From the NCBI GenBank assembly GCA_022494885.1, contig JAGVSM010004947.1:62001-126000 (forward strand): 64,000 bases of DNA, given 5' to 3'. Made by a program: the position numbers and the translations under genes. Within the stretch, counting starts at the first letter, position 1, and every line of letters begins with the position of its first letter. This DNA comes from Micrasema longulum. Lineage: Eukaryota; Arthropoda; Insecta; Trichoptera; Brachycentridae. The notes below the pieces were generated by a model that saw only the letters and a program-made list of their open reading frames with translations, did no database searches and was not told where the DNA came from. Positions 11,604 to 22,617 of this stretch are shown here, piece after piece.

Positions 11604-11965
11604 AATTAGAAATCGTTGACGAAAATATTTTTTGAGAAATTTAAGTAAAAATGTCATTTCCTCAATCCAACAGGTCCAAGGAGAATTTGAAAAATTTGAA
11701 AATTGTTTTCAGGCGTTGCCTAGTATGTGAAATAAATCAGTCAGATGAATCTCTTCACAAAAATAAAGGTTTAAGCCCTTTAACTTCACTAAAATCAACA
11801 AATGGAAGAATCGAAGAAATATTGATGATCAAACATAGGCAAAATGGTGAATGTTACACAGTGTGTAAAGTGGCCACTTAAACCAGCCAATGACAGGTCA
11901 TAAGCCCTGTGAATGCCTAGACTTCCATATTCCTTTATTTAAGGCATCCATCCCTGTTGTAATTT
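11604..11965 (+). repeat. FB1 unit, right half of a large palindrome
   Basis: Starts with a linker (ttagaaatcgttgacgaaaa to cctcaatcca) that is repeated almost exactly at 24215-24281. It then runs through caggcgttgcctagtatgtg, gaagaaatattgatg, gtgtgtaaagtggccactta and the outer arm to ccatccctgttgtaatttgt. The frame 11651-11881 matches the minus-strand frame of the left half almost residue for residue (RCLVCEI, LTSLKSTNGRIEEIL, QNGECYTVCKV). No known domain was recognised with confidence; the Cys spacing only loosely recalls ZAD-type zinc domains. Confidence 0.85.
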
Positions 11966-12744
11966 GTTAATCTTAAAGAATGTTTATTTTAATTTTAATT
12001 ATGTAATGCATGAGTAAAGTTAATACATCAAATATTAATGTCATGAAATGCATTTCTATATTTCTAAAATTTTACTATTCCTACATTCATATTACATCAA
12101 TAAACTTAAAAACGGATTTTTTCCCCGTATACTTCAATCATTAGTGTTCGCCTTGCCCAGGAAGCGTGTATCGGCTTTCTTGTCGGAAGTACCTACCTGT
12201 CTTCGGGTACCAGCTGCGTCTGTTATACAAGTCAAACTTACATTTTTATAGCTTGAATAAATTTATTAATGGATATAAATGCATACAAACGAATAAACGC
12301 AAACAAAATCATCATGCGTTGAATTTCTTACGATGATGCGTGGTTCACACGTCCAACTGTGTATAAACAGCGAAAAAGAAAGACAATCAATCAACGTTTA
12401 ACTTAACTTAAATTAAAATGCTAATTATTTTATTCCTTTCCTTAAGTTAATAAGTTGATTGAAATTAATGATTACGAAATGACATGTTGATACTGAAATC
12501 AGATTTTAATACAAAAATAGATAAAACCAGCGGTGCTCAACTAGTGTTTTGAGGGTAACATTTACACAAAAAAATCCAAATAAATATCCAATTGAACAAC
12601 ACATTTAAATATTTACTTCATGTAAAATCACTTCATAAATTTTATCTGCCGACCATTTGTGGAACATGACTGTTCCGTTGTCAAGGCTTAAAATGAACCA
12701 TCACTTAATATTTGTATTCTTACAAATAACAATTATAAAACCAA
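11966..12744. other. AT-rich DNA with a small GC-richer patch
   Basis: A patch at about 12125-12240 is less A/T-rich. On its minus strand it gives a short frame (RRSWYPKTGRYFRQESRYTL) that I could not assign. The rest holds nothing recognisable. Confidence 0.35.
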
Positions 12745-13045
12745 AATACATTTTTTATCGATTCGTCACACAACTCGGAAGTTTTTGGGAATAGATCTTC
12801 CGACTTTTCCTAGATTTTTTCGCTATTAACTCAGTGTGGGATAAACATTAAACATTGAACATGCATATATTTACATGGGTTAGCTCGAATTTTTATAATA
12901 TGCTGATCGTGTTTTTGAATATATTGTATACCATTATTTTATTGCCTAAGTTTTAATGTTATTTTGGTTCAGTATATATGTTTCTTCATATAAGTGTTGT
13001 AATTGGCTTATGCCATGTATTTAATAAATAAATCTGCTTACATAT
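12745..13045 (+). mobile_element. LINE-J1 3' end, decayed
   Basis: Shares with 44653-45490 and 21035-21470 the block attcgtcacacaactcggaa, the agtgtgggataaacattaaa region, the gaatatattgtataccatta UTR, and an end of ggcttatgccatgtatttaa followed by taaataaat. The C-terminal coding part is too damaged to read. 5'-truncated. Confidence 0.75.
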
Positions 13046-13655
13046 TATGTTCAGTTTTATTTCTTCAGTCTACAATTTATCAGAAAAGACATAAGGGTTA
13101 ATACCTGGCAGCTATTGTAACGAAACGATATTTTTAATTAAGTATAAAACATTTTTACACAATATTCAACTATATTATTTAACATGACGATAAAAAAGTT
13201 AGGGCTTCTACTTTTAATTTTAAATATACAATTAAAGACAGGAGTTGATGAAGGCGTTATATCACAAATTTTCAAAAATGTACTTTTTATATCGAAAAAG
13301 ATTTTATGCCATAAAACCAACTACACTATCAAAAAGTAGCAGAAAATCAATCTTGAAAGCCAATGAAGGTGTAATTTTCTCTTTTCATTTCAAGTACGTA
13401 TTTTTAAAAATATTTTCTGATCTCATTAATTAAAAAAAAAAACAACTATATTGATCTAAAAGTACTCTGATTTGTAAAATAAATAATACACTGACACCGT
13501 AAAACGTGCCTATGGGCCAGTGAAGTAGCTACAAATAAAATGGAAATGTATTATATTATATGTACATACTTTTTACAAGACTTGTAAATATTCATTTTGT
13601 TGGCTAATTATTTTTAATTTTTTTAGAAAGAAAAAATATAAATGTAAATAGTGTA
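13046..13655. other. AT-rich DNA, nothing recognised
   Basis: The overlapping short frames at 13138-13320 (-) and 13245-13433 (+) are A/T-driven and share no motif with known families. Confidence 0.4.
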
Positions 13656-13658
13656 AAT

Positions 13659-13725
13659 AGTGGGGTTTGAACCTCGGACCTCTAGCCCGTGAGTCCGCAA
13701 CACTAGCCACGGAACCACAACCCTA
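13659..13725 (-). repeat. SINE-D, tRNA-like fragment
   Basis: On the minus strand the block reads gtggttccgtggctagtgtt, then gcggactcacgggctagagg and a B-box-like ggttcaaacccc. The A-box-like and B-box-like parts are at tRNA spacing, but the acceptor ends do not pair, so it is not a tRNA gene. Related pieces lie at 18779-18830 and 23659-23723. Confidence 0.6.
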
Positions 13726-13734
13726 TTCTAACCA

Positions 13735-14500
13735 ATTGAAATAAAAAAGTAAATACATATTTATGTTATCAATGAATGTACTGGTATTCAAAACATTAAC
13801 CTTATACTTTTATATATTTGCTTTTAGTTTATGCCACGTAATATCTTTATTCAGTCATGTCTTCAATTGTTTATTTATCATGTGTTATATTTATTTATTA
13901 AGCAATTGAGTATAATTTCAACGAAAATGTATGTTTTTACGTATTTTTGTCATTTTTTTTAATTAACAAGCGATCGAGTATCACTGTAACTGATATCATC
14001 AGACGGGTCACGAGAAATTGTATAAGAAAATTAAACACAAAGTAATTACTAACATCCTCGATAACAAATAAATCAATGCATGAGTGAGAATACTCAGATA
14101 TCGGAATTCATTTAAACTGCCTTTATTTTCAAGCATTGTAACATACAACACATCTTTGGCCCGCGTGTTTCGGAAATGTAAGGAATTCTGCCGAAATAAG
14201 GAAATCGACATATTACATAATACCAACTCCTAACTTTTCCTAATAAATTCTTAGGAATAAATTTTAGTTAACAAAAACTCATGCACAACGCATTTTGTAT
14301 TGTATTTTACAATAGATTGTATAAGAAATTAAAACCAACAAATGTAGTTATATATATATATTTTTTGAGTAATTTACTAAAGATGAGCGGTTGTGTATAG
14401 TATATGTATATAAAATTGTGGTTGCAAATTATGTAGGCATGCATTGTTAAAATATTGTCACAACTTTAACATTATTTTTACCCACAACCACTGTTCACTT
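13735..14500. other. AT-rich DNA, nothing recognised
   Basis: The minus frame 14008-14226 (72 codons) has no recognisable domain and no repeat partner in the window. Confidence 0.4.
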
Positions 14501-14559
14501 CCCACCTTGGTATCCTTTGATCATCCGCTTGAATAAGACCTCGTGTAGTGAATAGCGCG

Positions 14560-14706
14560 TTTATTTAACTGAACGTGGGCCGCATCATAGATTTTGTTTC
14601 CACCAACCACCAGTGTTCAGTTTCAGATCGGGGGGGCCTGTCCTAGTGTTGGTGCCGCTTGCAATTGACCAGTCGGACCACCGCAATTCCATCAAGAACG
14701 AACCAG
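14560..14706 (+). promoter_or_regulatory. Candidate core promoter and first non-coding exon
   Basis: A G+C-rich block contains an arthropod-type initiator (TTCAGTTT around 14616-14623) after a C-rich segment. About 85 bp further on, AACCAG|GTTAGT at 14701-14712 fits a splice donor. No TATA box lies 25-35 bp upstream of the initiator. If real, this is a transcription start and first exon reading rightward into an intron; no second exon can be shown. Initiator-like and donor-like words occur by chance, so this is a suggestion only. Confidence 0.25.
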
Positions 14707-14929
14707 GTTAGTGGCATCCATTTCTAATCCGTCTTATTCTTTGGGGTTGTGATTAATTGACACTGCATACCACATATCAAGGATATTCATTTACTTTATT
14801 AAAATTTAAATACAGTCCACTCCGCTAAATTATATCGTAGAAGCCCAAGGGCTCCACCTCTCGCAATTTCTCGCACCGCATCCGCATGAAAATTTGTTTT
14901 TCCACCAAACTGCATTCAATTCAATTTAA

Positions 14930-15300
14930 TTAATTTATTTAAATATAACATATACATTACAAACATATATTCAGTACGTACAAATTATAAAAAATAAAAA
15001 AATACATGAAAAAGACTCATGTTAAAGTAGTAGGAGAATCCTGCTCCGGAAAACCCCTTCGGATACATGGAACAGCTCAATATCCAGAGCGATAATGTTC
15101 AACATAGTGGTAGCCCTTCCAACAGGCATAACTATAGGTTGGTCCTGTATATCGGAGTATGAAACAATCTATGCTGACGCTGTCTTAGGTAATTTTCAGG
15201 AACATACATACCAATGCTCATCATAATCTCAGAATTATCGATCATACCGTATTGACTAATACCTACAAATTGTATGTTTTCTAGTATGCATCTTTGTTGA
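14930..15300 (-). mobile_element. LINE-J2 C-terminal fragment and 3' UTR
   Basis: The minus strand encodes YLRQRQHRLFHTPIYRTNL, and after a shift PVGRATTMLNIIALDIELF. This arrangement (…F-x-x-P-x-x-R-T-N…R…LN…D-I…F) ends many Jockey-like LINE ORF2 proteins. The copy at 49745-50090 aligns with it (LKLFYLPTCRSNL, ERAMSLLNRISSDIDSF). An A/T-rich 3' UTR runs to about 14930. Frameshifted and 5'-truncated. Confidence 0.7.
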
Positions 15301-15354
15301 ATTACCTTAAAAAATAAAATAAAATAAAATATATTATTTAACTCTTCAGACAGT

Positions 15355-15810
15355 AACAAAGAGGAAGAACACTTTTGGAGAAGGGAATATAATACCTAAA
15401 TATAAGAAGTACAAATTTTTTAAAAGCATTGTATTTTTCGGCTTTGCCTAGTAGGTGTCGGTCTCGTGGTGTAATAGTCAGCGCGTTTGCCTACCATGCA
15501 AGAGGTCTTGGGTTCGATTCATGACATGGTTGATATGAAATATTTATTCAAAAACTGTGTTTTTACATTCCAATATTTCATGGTCCCTGGACTGGTACCT
15601 GAAGCGTAGAACTGATCATCTTACTTTCATGTAACAAAAATTATCAAGATACACTGTACTTTATGTACTGATGCAGTGCCCTATGCACCATAAGTTACGG
15701 AAAGGGAATGGTGATGATAATGCCTAAAAGGTGTTATTCAGTCAGATGAATCTCAACCACGTCAATAAAGGTTTCGGCTCTTTTATTCCCAAAAGTCAAC
15801 TGACGGAAGA
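15355..15810. repeat. FB1 copy split by a SINE-A
   Basis: The left part (15355-15400) is an FB1 arm scrap, and 15421-15457 ends in ggctttgcctagtaggtg. After the SINE, the FB1 interior resumes with ttattcagtcagatgaatct and caataaaggtttcggctctt. Removing the SINE and one target copy restores the FB1 order seen at 11700-11780. Confidence 0.8.
15458..15720 (+). mobile_element. SINE-A, complete copy with target-site duplication
   Basis: The tRNA-like head has an A box (tggtgtaatagt) and a B box (ggttcgattca) with gcgtttgcctaccatgcaag between. The SINE-A body follows and ends in gtgatgataa. It is flanked by tgcctagtaggtg (15445-15457) and tgcctaaaaggtg (15721-15733), a 13-bp duplication with two mismatches. 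It sits inside FB1, so FB1 was already in place. This is the best reference copy of SINE-A in the window. Confidence 0.9.
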
Positions 15811-17145
15811 AATTCTAGCCATAATTTTTGAATTAAACTGCTTTGTTTTCAAAAATATGTATTTTATGTGATTTGTCTTTTCGAGCTAGAAGGGATCTTA
15901 CGTTAAATACCCCTGTATTAAATAATTGTTAGACAGTAATTTGATTCGACTATAGCATTACACGTTAATCTAATTGAATAAAATTTTCTTTTCAAGATTT
16001 AGTTTATTACAAACGTGTTACATTTTTATTGCTTTTAATGTTCGTTAATCATTTATATTTTACAATGATAGAATGTGATAATAACGATATAAATTATTTC
16101 AATCAAATTATTTACTTATAACACATATGATAAAAATAAAAAAAAATACTAATTCAAATTGACATAAAATGTGTACTTTTTCTTTTTTCTTTTCTTTTTC
16201 TTGTTTTTCAAGATTTACCTAAATATGTCAATGAAGGTTTCAACAAACTGTAAGTAACTCACTATTAGAAACTATAATTTAAATATATTTGGCTTTAATT
16301 TTCTTTATTTGTATTTTATTCAATTGTGTCTGTATGTATTACAAAGATAGTATTTTGCATCTTTTGAATGGACTAAATCCGTTAGTAAATAAATAAATAA
16401 ATAATTCAATTACAGGTTTATTGATTTATTTAATGTCATGTCATTTTGTCAATTTATAATTAAATTTCACCAAAAAATGTCGCCAGCTTTAATTTATGTT
16501 TCAAATAAAATAGTTTACATACAATATAATATTTGTATTTAGAAAGAAATCCTTTAAATAAATCTCATAAAAAGTATAAAAGTATATTCATATTTGTATT
16601 TTTTGCACCCAAAAGGTCCGGATACTTTATGAGGAAGATCAGAGGGTTGTTTATAATTTTTTTATATATTTGTAAATAGACCATCAAACAAATAAAAAAA
16701 AACGCAAGTTATGTAGCGTTTTATCAGCGCTTTGCCTATAAAAAGTTTTGTACTTTAGAAATTATCCTTCCAGCTACGTCACAAGTTCTTATTGGTGATT
16801 TCTGCTGATTAGTGAGTTGGCTACCCAAAAACCAGATATCTATCACCACCTTGGTTGATACGGATAAACTTTTGACATCGTTCAAAGTAGTTCATTTTAT
16901 GAATATTCATTTTTATAATTTTTGTAACATTTTTGAGATACTTCACAGTTAAATTGACAGCTCTAATTTTTACTTCGTGTAAGAAAACATTTTTTACCTA
17001 TTTCCAATTTTCCGTAAAGCTAAAATTCCTCATTGGTGACCGACTAGCAAATTAAACTGAAGTTTTTCATTACAGTTAATAGTGAATGGAGAAAAATTAC
17101 CCAGGCATGAGAAAATGACATTTATTTTTGTGTATGAATAACCCT
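15811..17145. other. AT-rich DNA, nothing recognised
   Basis: Contains a (TAAA)n run at about 16387-16403 and otherwise unique-looking sequence. Confidence 0.45.
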
Positions 17146-17147
17146 CC

Positions 17148-17360
17148 GTGTATGAGCCAAGAGCCATTAGGCCACGAGGGCCTCCAAGCTTAAATATAGA
17201 AGCATGGCGTTTTATATTACAACTGCACACCCATTTCTATGTCCGAGCACATGAAGAATACAATTTAGTGAAATTGGACCAGAAGCCTGAAGACGAGTGT
17301 TTTCGTCTAGATGGCTACTCCCAGAAAAAAACTTCTGAAAACGAGAATCAAGTGGGGATA
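17148..17360 (+). repeat. SINE-B upstream segment with an open frame
   Basis: This segment recurs next to tRNA-like heads at 51465-51620 (-) and 59310-59640 (-). Shared blocks include gaccagaagcctgaagacga and tttcgtctagatggctactc. The frame is open here (17148-17408), including DECFRLDGYSQK. The 51.5-kb copy gives ERFRLDGCSQ in the same place, so the segment may descend from coding sequence. Function unknown. Confidence 0.55.
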
Positions 17361-17626
17361 AGTTCGCCTAGTAGTATACTGATTGGTGTGATCGCCTACC
17401 GTGTTTGAGATATCTGGTTCGATTTTTGTTCAAGAAGTAAAATATTGGTTAAAAGGTGGTTGCATACTAAAATATTTCATTGTCCAAGTACTGATACCTG
17501 TTGTGTTAGTCTAATGACGTGATTATGTTACCTCTCATGTAAAAAAAATATGAAGGTACATTTCAATTGAGGTACCAAAGCAGTGTCCTGTGCACCACTA
17601 AGTATGGATAAGAAAACAATAGTAAT
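17361..17626 (+). repeat. Decayed SINE head and SINE-A-like body joined to the SINE-B segment
   Basis: The head (ttcgcctagtagtatactga, B box tggttcgatttt) is badly diverged. The body has the familiar atttcattgtccaagtactg, tgttacctctcatgtaa and agcagtgtcctgtgcaccac blocks. The tail is only aacaatagtaa. Confidence 0.65.
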
Positions 17627-17629
17627 TTA

Positions 17630-18330
17630 ACCCACTGGTTTTCCTTAATAACAAAAAATATGAAAATGACTGAATATGTTTATGATTAAAATAATAGAGT
17701 AGTTAAAAAAATTATCATATGATTAAATTAAGTGAAAGTGAAAAGATAATTAGAGGAAAAACAATCGCAAACAAAGTCAAATGAATAAAGGTATTCAAAA
17801 GGGGTCCATAATTTCAATGGATTTACATATTATATAAAATAATTTCAATATTTCATTGCGTTAATAAGGTTTCATATTTTTTTAATACTGTCCGTATTCA
17901 ATATGCAATTTGGACATGCACGTTAACGTTACCATTTATTATAAGTTGCAAGCATGAGCTATAATAAAATACATTTATTTAAGATATAAATTTATTTTAT
18001 TTTATTTTGTATTTTTACAGCTATTACATAAAAAATATGTAGAAATATATTTACAATACTAGACCCAATTGTAAGAATCAATTGAAAATTTAAAAATAAT
18101 ATTATACTCGTATGTATAAAAAAGTGTTAAAATAATATTATATTTTTTAAATGATATATTTTACGAAATCAAATAGCGCCGCGTGCTGTATTAATGTATT
18201 AATAAGTAAACAATGCCAAAGTAAAAGATTGACTATAGATTAGCTATCGCATAAAAGTTTTATGCGTGTTTATATAATAATATTTAATTTTAATTTTTGC
18301 TATTATTTAATTATGTACGAGCTTTCACTT
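17630..18330. other. AT-rich DNA, nothing recognised
   Basis: No coding or repeat signal was found. Confidence 0.45.
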
Positions 18331-18332
18331 CC

Positions 18333-18450
18333 ATTATGTTGTATCCCAACTCAACACAGGTACCTTGGTCTCATAGAGTTTGGGTTATCATTTTTTTTGT
18401 AATATGTATGTATTGGTATAAATAAATAAATTAATAAATAAAGTAAATTT
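18333..18450 (+). repeat. R5 dispersed repeat
   Basis: Contains tgtatcccaactcaacacag, then ggtctcatagagtttgggtt, a poly-T and an (ATAAA)n end. The first two blocks can pair as a hairpin. Similar pieces at 22995, 23430 and 25430 end in TAAA/TTTA repeats, which fits the 3' end of a retroelement, class unknown. Confidence 0.6.
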
Positions 18451-18465
18451 AAATAATGTTAACAA

Positions 18466-18645
18466 TATTTCGAGTTTGTCCAAATTTTTGTAGATATGGA
18501 CTGGATTTAACCCCCTAAGGAGCAGTAAATATTAACATATTACAACAGACATGAAAAACATTTGGAAGAACCTGGGGACGCCTAGACTTCTACATTGCCT
18601 TCTGTAAAATGTTCTTTATGTCTGTTGTAATATATAAATTAAATA
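18466..18645. repeat. FB1 hairpin fragment
   Basis: The outer flank (cgagtttgtccaaatttttg, tggatttaaccccctaagga) leads to two opposed arms: ttacaacagacatgaaaaac and gttctttatgtctgttgtaa. Little of the FB1 interior remains between them. Confidence 0.75.
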
Positions 18646-18778
18646 TTTTTAAAAAATGTTTTTTTAATTAAAAAAAATATTTGCCCCATAATTCGATTTA
18701 CGCAAATATTGAAAATTTGGTAATTTTCTTACAATCCTAAATAATTTTGTTGGAAAATAAGAAACGAATTTTGGTAAA

Positions 18779-18830
18779 GTGGGGTTTGAACCTTGGACCT
18801 AATGATCCGCAGTCCACGAAATTGTAGTGA
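18779..18830 (-). repeat. SINE-D fragment
   Basis: Minus-strand B-box half (ggtccaaggttcaaacccc) with a broken A-box half, close in sequence to 13659-13725. Confidence 0.5.
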
Positions 18831-18839
18831 AAAAAAGCT

Positions 18840-20280
18840 GTAGATCGTTAACTTTTTTCTATAATAGTAACATTATTATTTTTTTATTCAGATAACAAAA
18901 AAAAATACAATATTACTGCTAAATATAATTTTATACATGAATTAAATATATTTATTTATATTAACGTTTCCCATTACGTATAAGAAATAAACAATTCTTG
19001 TGTACATAATGGGGAGTGACGTCTTACAATAGTTTATTATATTTTTAGGATAACATGTACAAAAAAACAAGTGCTACATTAAAAATAATTATAAATGTAA
19101 CTTTTCACTTCTTTCTTAAATATATTGTATTCCTCACTGTACTTTTTATTATCTTTGTTCAATTCATAAGAAAAATATTCACCTGTAAGTATAACGATGC
19201 TGTTCTGCAGTTGTTTTTAATTTGGGAATTAAGATATTACCACCTGTTTTAGATCGCGTACTTACGTTTTGTGACCCAGAAATACTACTATTTATTTTTT
19301 ATTTATGTATTTGAAGCAAACAATTCTTTTTATATGGCAATTTCATACCTAAAACGTAATTTTTTTAAAATAATTGAACAGTGGGAAAAGTAGACGTTTT
19401 TTTCAAAATAACTTCTTTAATTAATTTTTGTATTTTTTTAAAAGATTAAATAATTGTTTTAAAAGCACTACTCCATCCGATTATTCCGTATTGTAATATG
19501 GATTAGGCTAATACGAAGTATTTTAAAAAAAAATTTCGATGGCCAATATATTCCTTTATCTAAAAAATACATATATAAGTTTATTTTATTTATAAATGAA
19601 ATATATATTATATATTTCATAAATTTTATTTATTAATTTATAAATTAATTTAAAACATTCGTCTGAGCCAAAAATTAATTATTTTTTCATTGACATTTTT
19701 CCCATATTGTAATATTTTTGTATTGAACTATGTAACTTATTCGTATCGTCACTTAGCTACGAGTAAGTCATTTTTGTTGTTTATAGCACGTCAAAATAAC
19801 TTATTATTTCATTGAGAGCTTAACATAGTACTCCCTTAAATATATTAAAATGATTTTTTAATCCATAAAATGTCGCCTATTAAATATTCAAGTCTTATAT
19901 TTCCAGTCAATTTAATAAAGTTAAAAGTTTTTTTGTCGTCCTTTTAAAATAAAAAAAAACATGACTTTTGCGGTGTTGTTAGCTAAGCGACAATATTATA
20001 GTATGTACTTAATGCTTTTTACTACCTAGGTTGTGCCGCAAAACGTTTATAACCTGTGAAAAATGATATTTTTGTAAATATAAGAATCAAAGTAATTGTT
20101 ACCAATTAAACACAAGATCCAAAGAGATTAGAAAAAACATCCACTTCCGAAATAACAACGACAAACTGTTCTTAAAATAGTGACAAGTTCGTCATAAAAT
20201 ACTGGCTGAGTAATAATCGAATAATTTTTGTCGTTTTTAAAATTCATAAATTTTTTATCAGAATTATTTGAAAATGTCAG
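18840..20280. other. AT-rich DNA with an A/T palindrome
   Basis: A palindrome of about 40 bp of A and T (tgaaatatatattatatatt) lies around 19590-19630. No coding signal; the frame at 19055-19252 is hydrophobic low-complexity sequence. Confidence 0.45.
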
Positions 20281-21030
20281 TGCGCGAGAGGCGCCTCGTC
20301 ACCTAATTGAATAAATATTATTATTTATGTTCAAACCCAATTTAAATTCAATTACAAAGGACGTGAAACGGACATCGCAAGGAGATTTCAATCTCGCGGT
20401 GAGGAAAAGTACAAAATATATCACGATAGATCTTCATTATCACCGGCTTGAAAAACTGGAATGTCCTCACGCAATGTTGGCTACCAAGATGGTGTTAAAA
20501 AGAATTATGTTACAATAAAAATGATGAATGTAAAGAGAAAGGAATATTTATTTCGTATTCTGATCGAGCCCTCGATAAAAGTTTTTGTTTGAAAATATAA
20601 ACATGGCAGAAATTTCACCATCTTTTCATTTCTTGACATTGTAATACACACATGGACTTAGTTGTTTTTAAAAACTAAACGAAACAAAATTTGTTGTAGC
20701 TACCTACATTGTAAAAGAAATCATTTGAAAATTAAATTTGCTTAATTTCATTAATTTGCTTATTTTTTAATATTTTATAACCCAATCAAGAGGCCTAAAA
20801 AACCCCTATGGACTGGCGTTAAAGTCTGTACTTAACCTTTATTGGAAGCACTCTCTCCACAAAACCGAAAACCGTTTTAAAGACCATGGGTCTTCCTACC
20901 GGCTTCATTCATGGCAAAAAATACTTTTTTTTTTACAATGTCGAGTAGTTTACTTATTTTTAATTTGCCATATTATTTTCAATTTTATTTTTGGTTCTCC
21001 CTTCACTGTAAGTTTGACATATTATATAGA
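20281..21030. other. Unassigned sequence with a 63-codon open frame
   Basis: Frame 20327-20518 (+) starts at an ATG and has balanced composition (for example DVKRTSQGDFNLAVRKSTKY), but no domain was recognised and it has no partner in the window. A less A/T-rich patch at 20785-20920 is also unassigned. Either could be a decayed exon or a repeat piece. Confidence 0.2.
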
Positions 21031-21034
21031 AGGC

Positions 21035-21470
21035 TTTATTATTTATTTATTTATTATATGTACAGCCTAAGCCAAATAAAATTACACTAAGAAACATAAA
21101 TACAAAAAACTGAACAAAAAGAAAATAAAACTATGTAGCAAAGACAAACAAGGGCAATACAATAATGGTGTACAATATATTCATAAAAACGAAAGACTTT
21201 GAGCTAAACCATGCCAATCCAATTTCATCCCACACTGTTTTAGTCACGAAGAAATCTACGAAAAGCTGGAAGATCTATCCAAAATAATTCCAAGTCGTGT
21301 GATGAATTGACTAATCTACATATTCTAGACATTGGGGCATAAAAACAAAAGTTACTCTTAGAATATTTAATAAATAGCACATTTTGAATTCTGGTGACAT
21401 GGTCGGCAACATGAAAAGACATTTTTGAAAACGCATATAAGGTCGTTATGTAGGGTATGGTCATTTTTCC
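21035..21470 (-). mobile_element. LINE-J1 C-terminus and 3' UTR
   Basis: The minus strand encodes a 74-residue piece including SFHVADHVTRIQNVLF, NFCFYAPMSRICRLVNSS and LFWIDLPAFRRFL. It aligns with the copy at 44653-44871 (NFCFYAPISRMCRLVNSS). The R-x-x-x-LF…P-x-x-R-x-x-x-L-x-N…F pattern is typical of Jockey-like ORF2 ends. The 3' UTR runs to a TTTA repeat near 21040. 5'-truncated but still open over the visible part, so younger than the copy at 12745. Confidence 0.8.
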
Positions 21471-21474
21471 TCAT

Positions 21475-22305
21475 CACCAAATCGCAATTAGGTACCTAGA
21501 CAAGCAATAGCGATGAATAATTATTGGTAGAATTTATTAAAATTTACATGCTCAAAATAAAGATTTTTAATTTAAAAAATAAACATGAGTTTATTTTCTG
21601 TTTCTCATTAACTTTATTGACTAATGTACATTGACTTTATATAAAATTTGATGAACGGTAAAATTGAATTGAATAATGTGAATTTTAAAAACCATTGAGT
21701 TTAAAAAATATGATTGCTTAACATATTAAGATAAAAATTTATTAAGGTTTTTAAAATTAAAAATAGAAGATTTAAAAAATCACACACGATATTGATTTAT
21801 TAGGTTAAAAAAATTCAACTACTACAAAATACCCATATTTAAGCAAATTCACATTTTGAATCCGAATAGAATCCCAAGTTCCCGTGAACGAATAAAGCAA
21901 GCGTTCAAGTCATTCTGGAACGAAAGATGCCATTATTCATAACTGTAACGATTCTGAGTTTAGTAAATCCGTAAAAAGTATTTTAGAGGTAAATAGTAAA
22001 TAGTAGGCAAAAAAAAATATTTAGGGTTTTCACCCTTTTTTCTTCAGCTTTTCCAGGTAAATAAATTATTTGGGCTTTTCAACTCTTCGTTTATTTTTTA
22101 ATAAAAAAATTAAAGGTTATATTTAAATTAATGTCTGCATCAACTTTCCTCCATCAATCAACTGTAAAAAAGTAATTGTTTTTGTCATGGTTACGTAAAC
22201 GCTGTAATGATTATTTATTCTAATTAAATTCGTCTCGAGCTCATTTTCTGATGTGCCATTAATTACAATATTTAATATTTAAGTTAGTGTGAATAATGTT
22301 TTTAA
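21475..22305. other. AT-rich DNA, nothing recognised
   Basis: No repeat match to other parts of the window and no convincing exon. Confidence 0.45.
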
Positions 22306-22322
22306 GAATAAATAATAAAGAT

Positions 22323-22604
22323 CATCATCATCATTCCCTTTCCGCACCTAATAGTGCATAGGGCACTGTATTGGTACACCAATCGCAGCGTATCTTGATC
22401 ATTTTATTGTTACATGAAGGTAAAATGATCAGTCTTACGCTTTAGGTGCAAGTCCATGAACTATGAACTATTCTAGCGTAAAAACACATTAAAATATAAA
22501 CATATATGTATTTTTTTTTCCATGTCAACCATGTCGAGAATCGAACCCTAGATCTCTTGTTTGGTAAGCAAACGCGCTGACCACTACGCCACGAAGCCGA
22601 CTTC
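22323..22604 (-). mobile_element. SINE-A, full-length with target-site duplication
   Basis: On the minus strand the head starts near 22600 (tcggcttcgtggcgtagtgg; B box ggttcgattctc). The body runs to the (GAT)n tail at 22323. Flanks are aaataataaagat (22310-22322) and aaataatatagat (22605-22617), a 13-bp duplication with one mismatch. The minus frame 22442-22636 is only the tRNA head read through. Confidence 0.85.
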
Positions 22605-22617
22605 AAATAATATAGAT

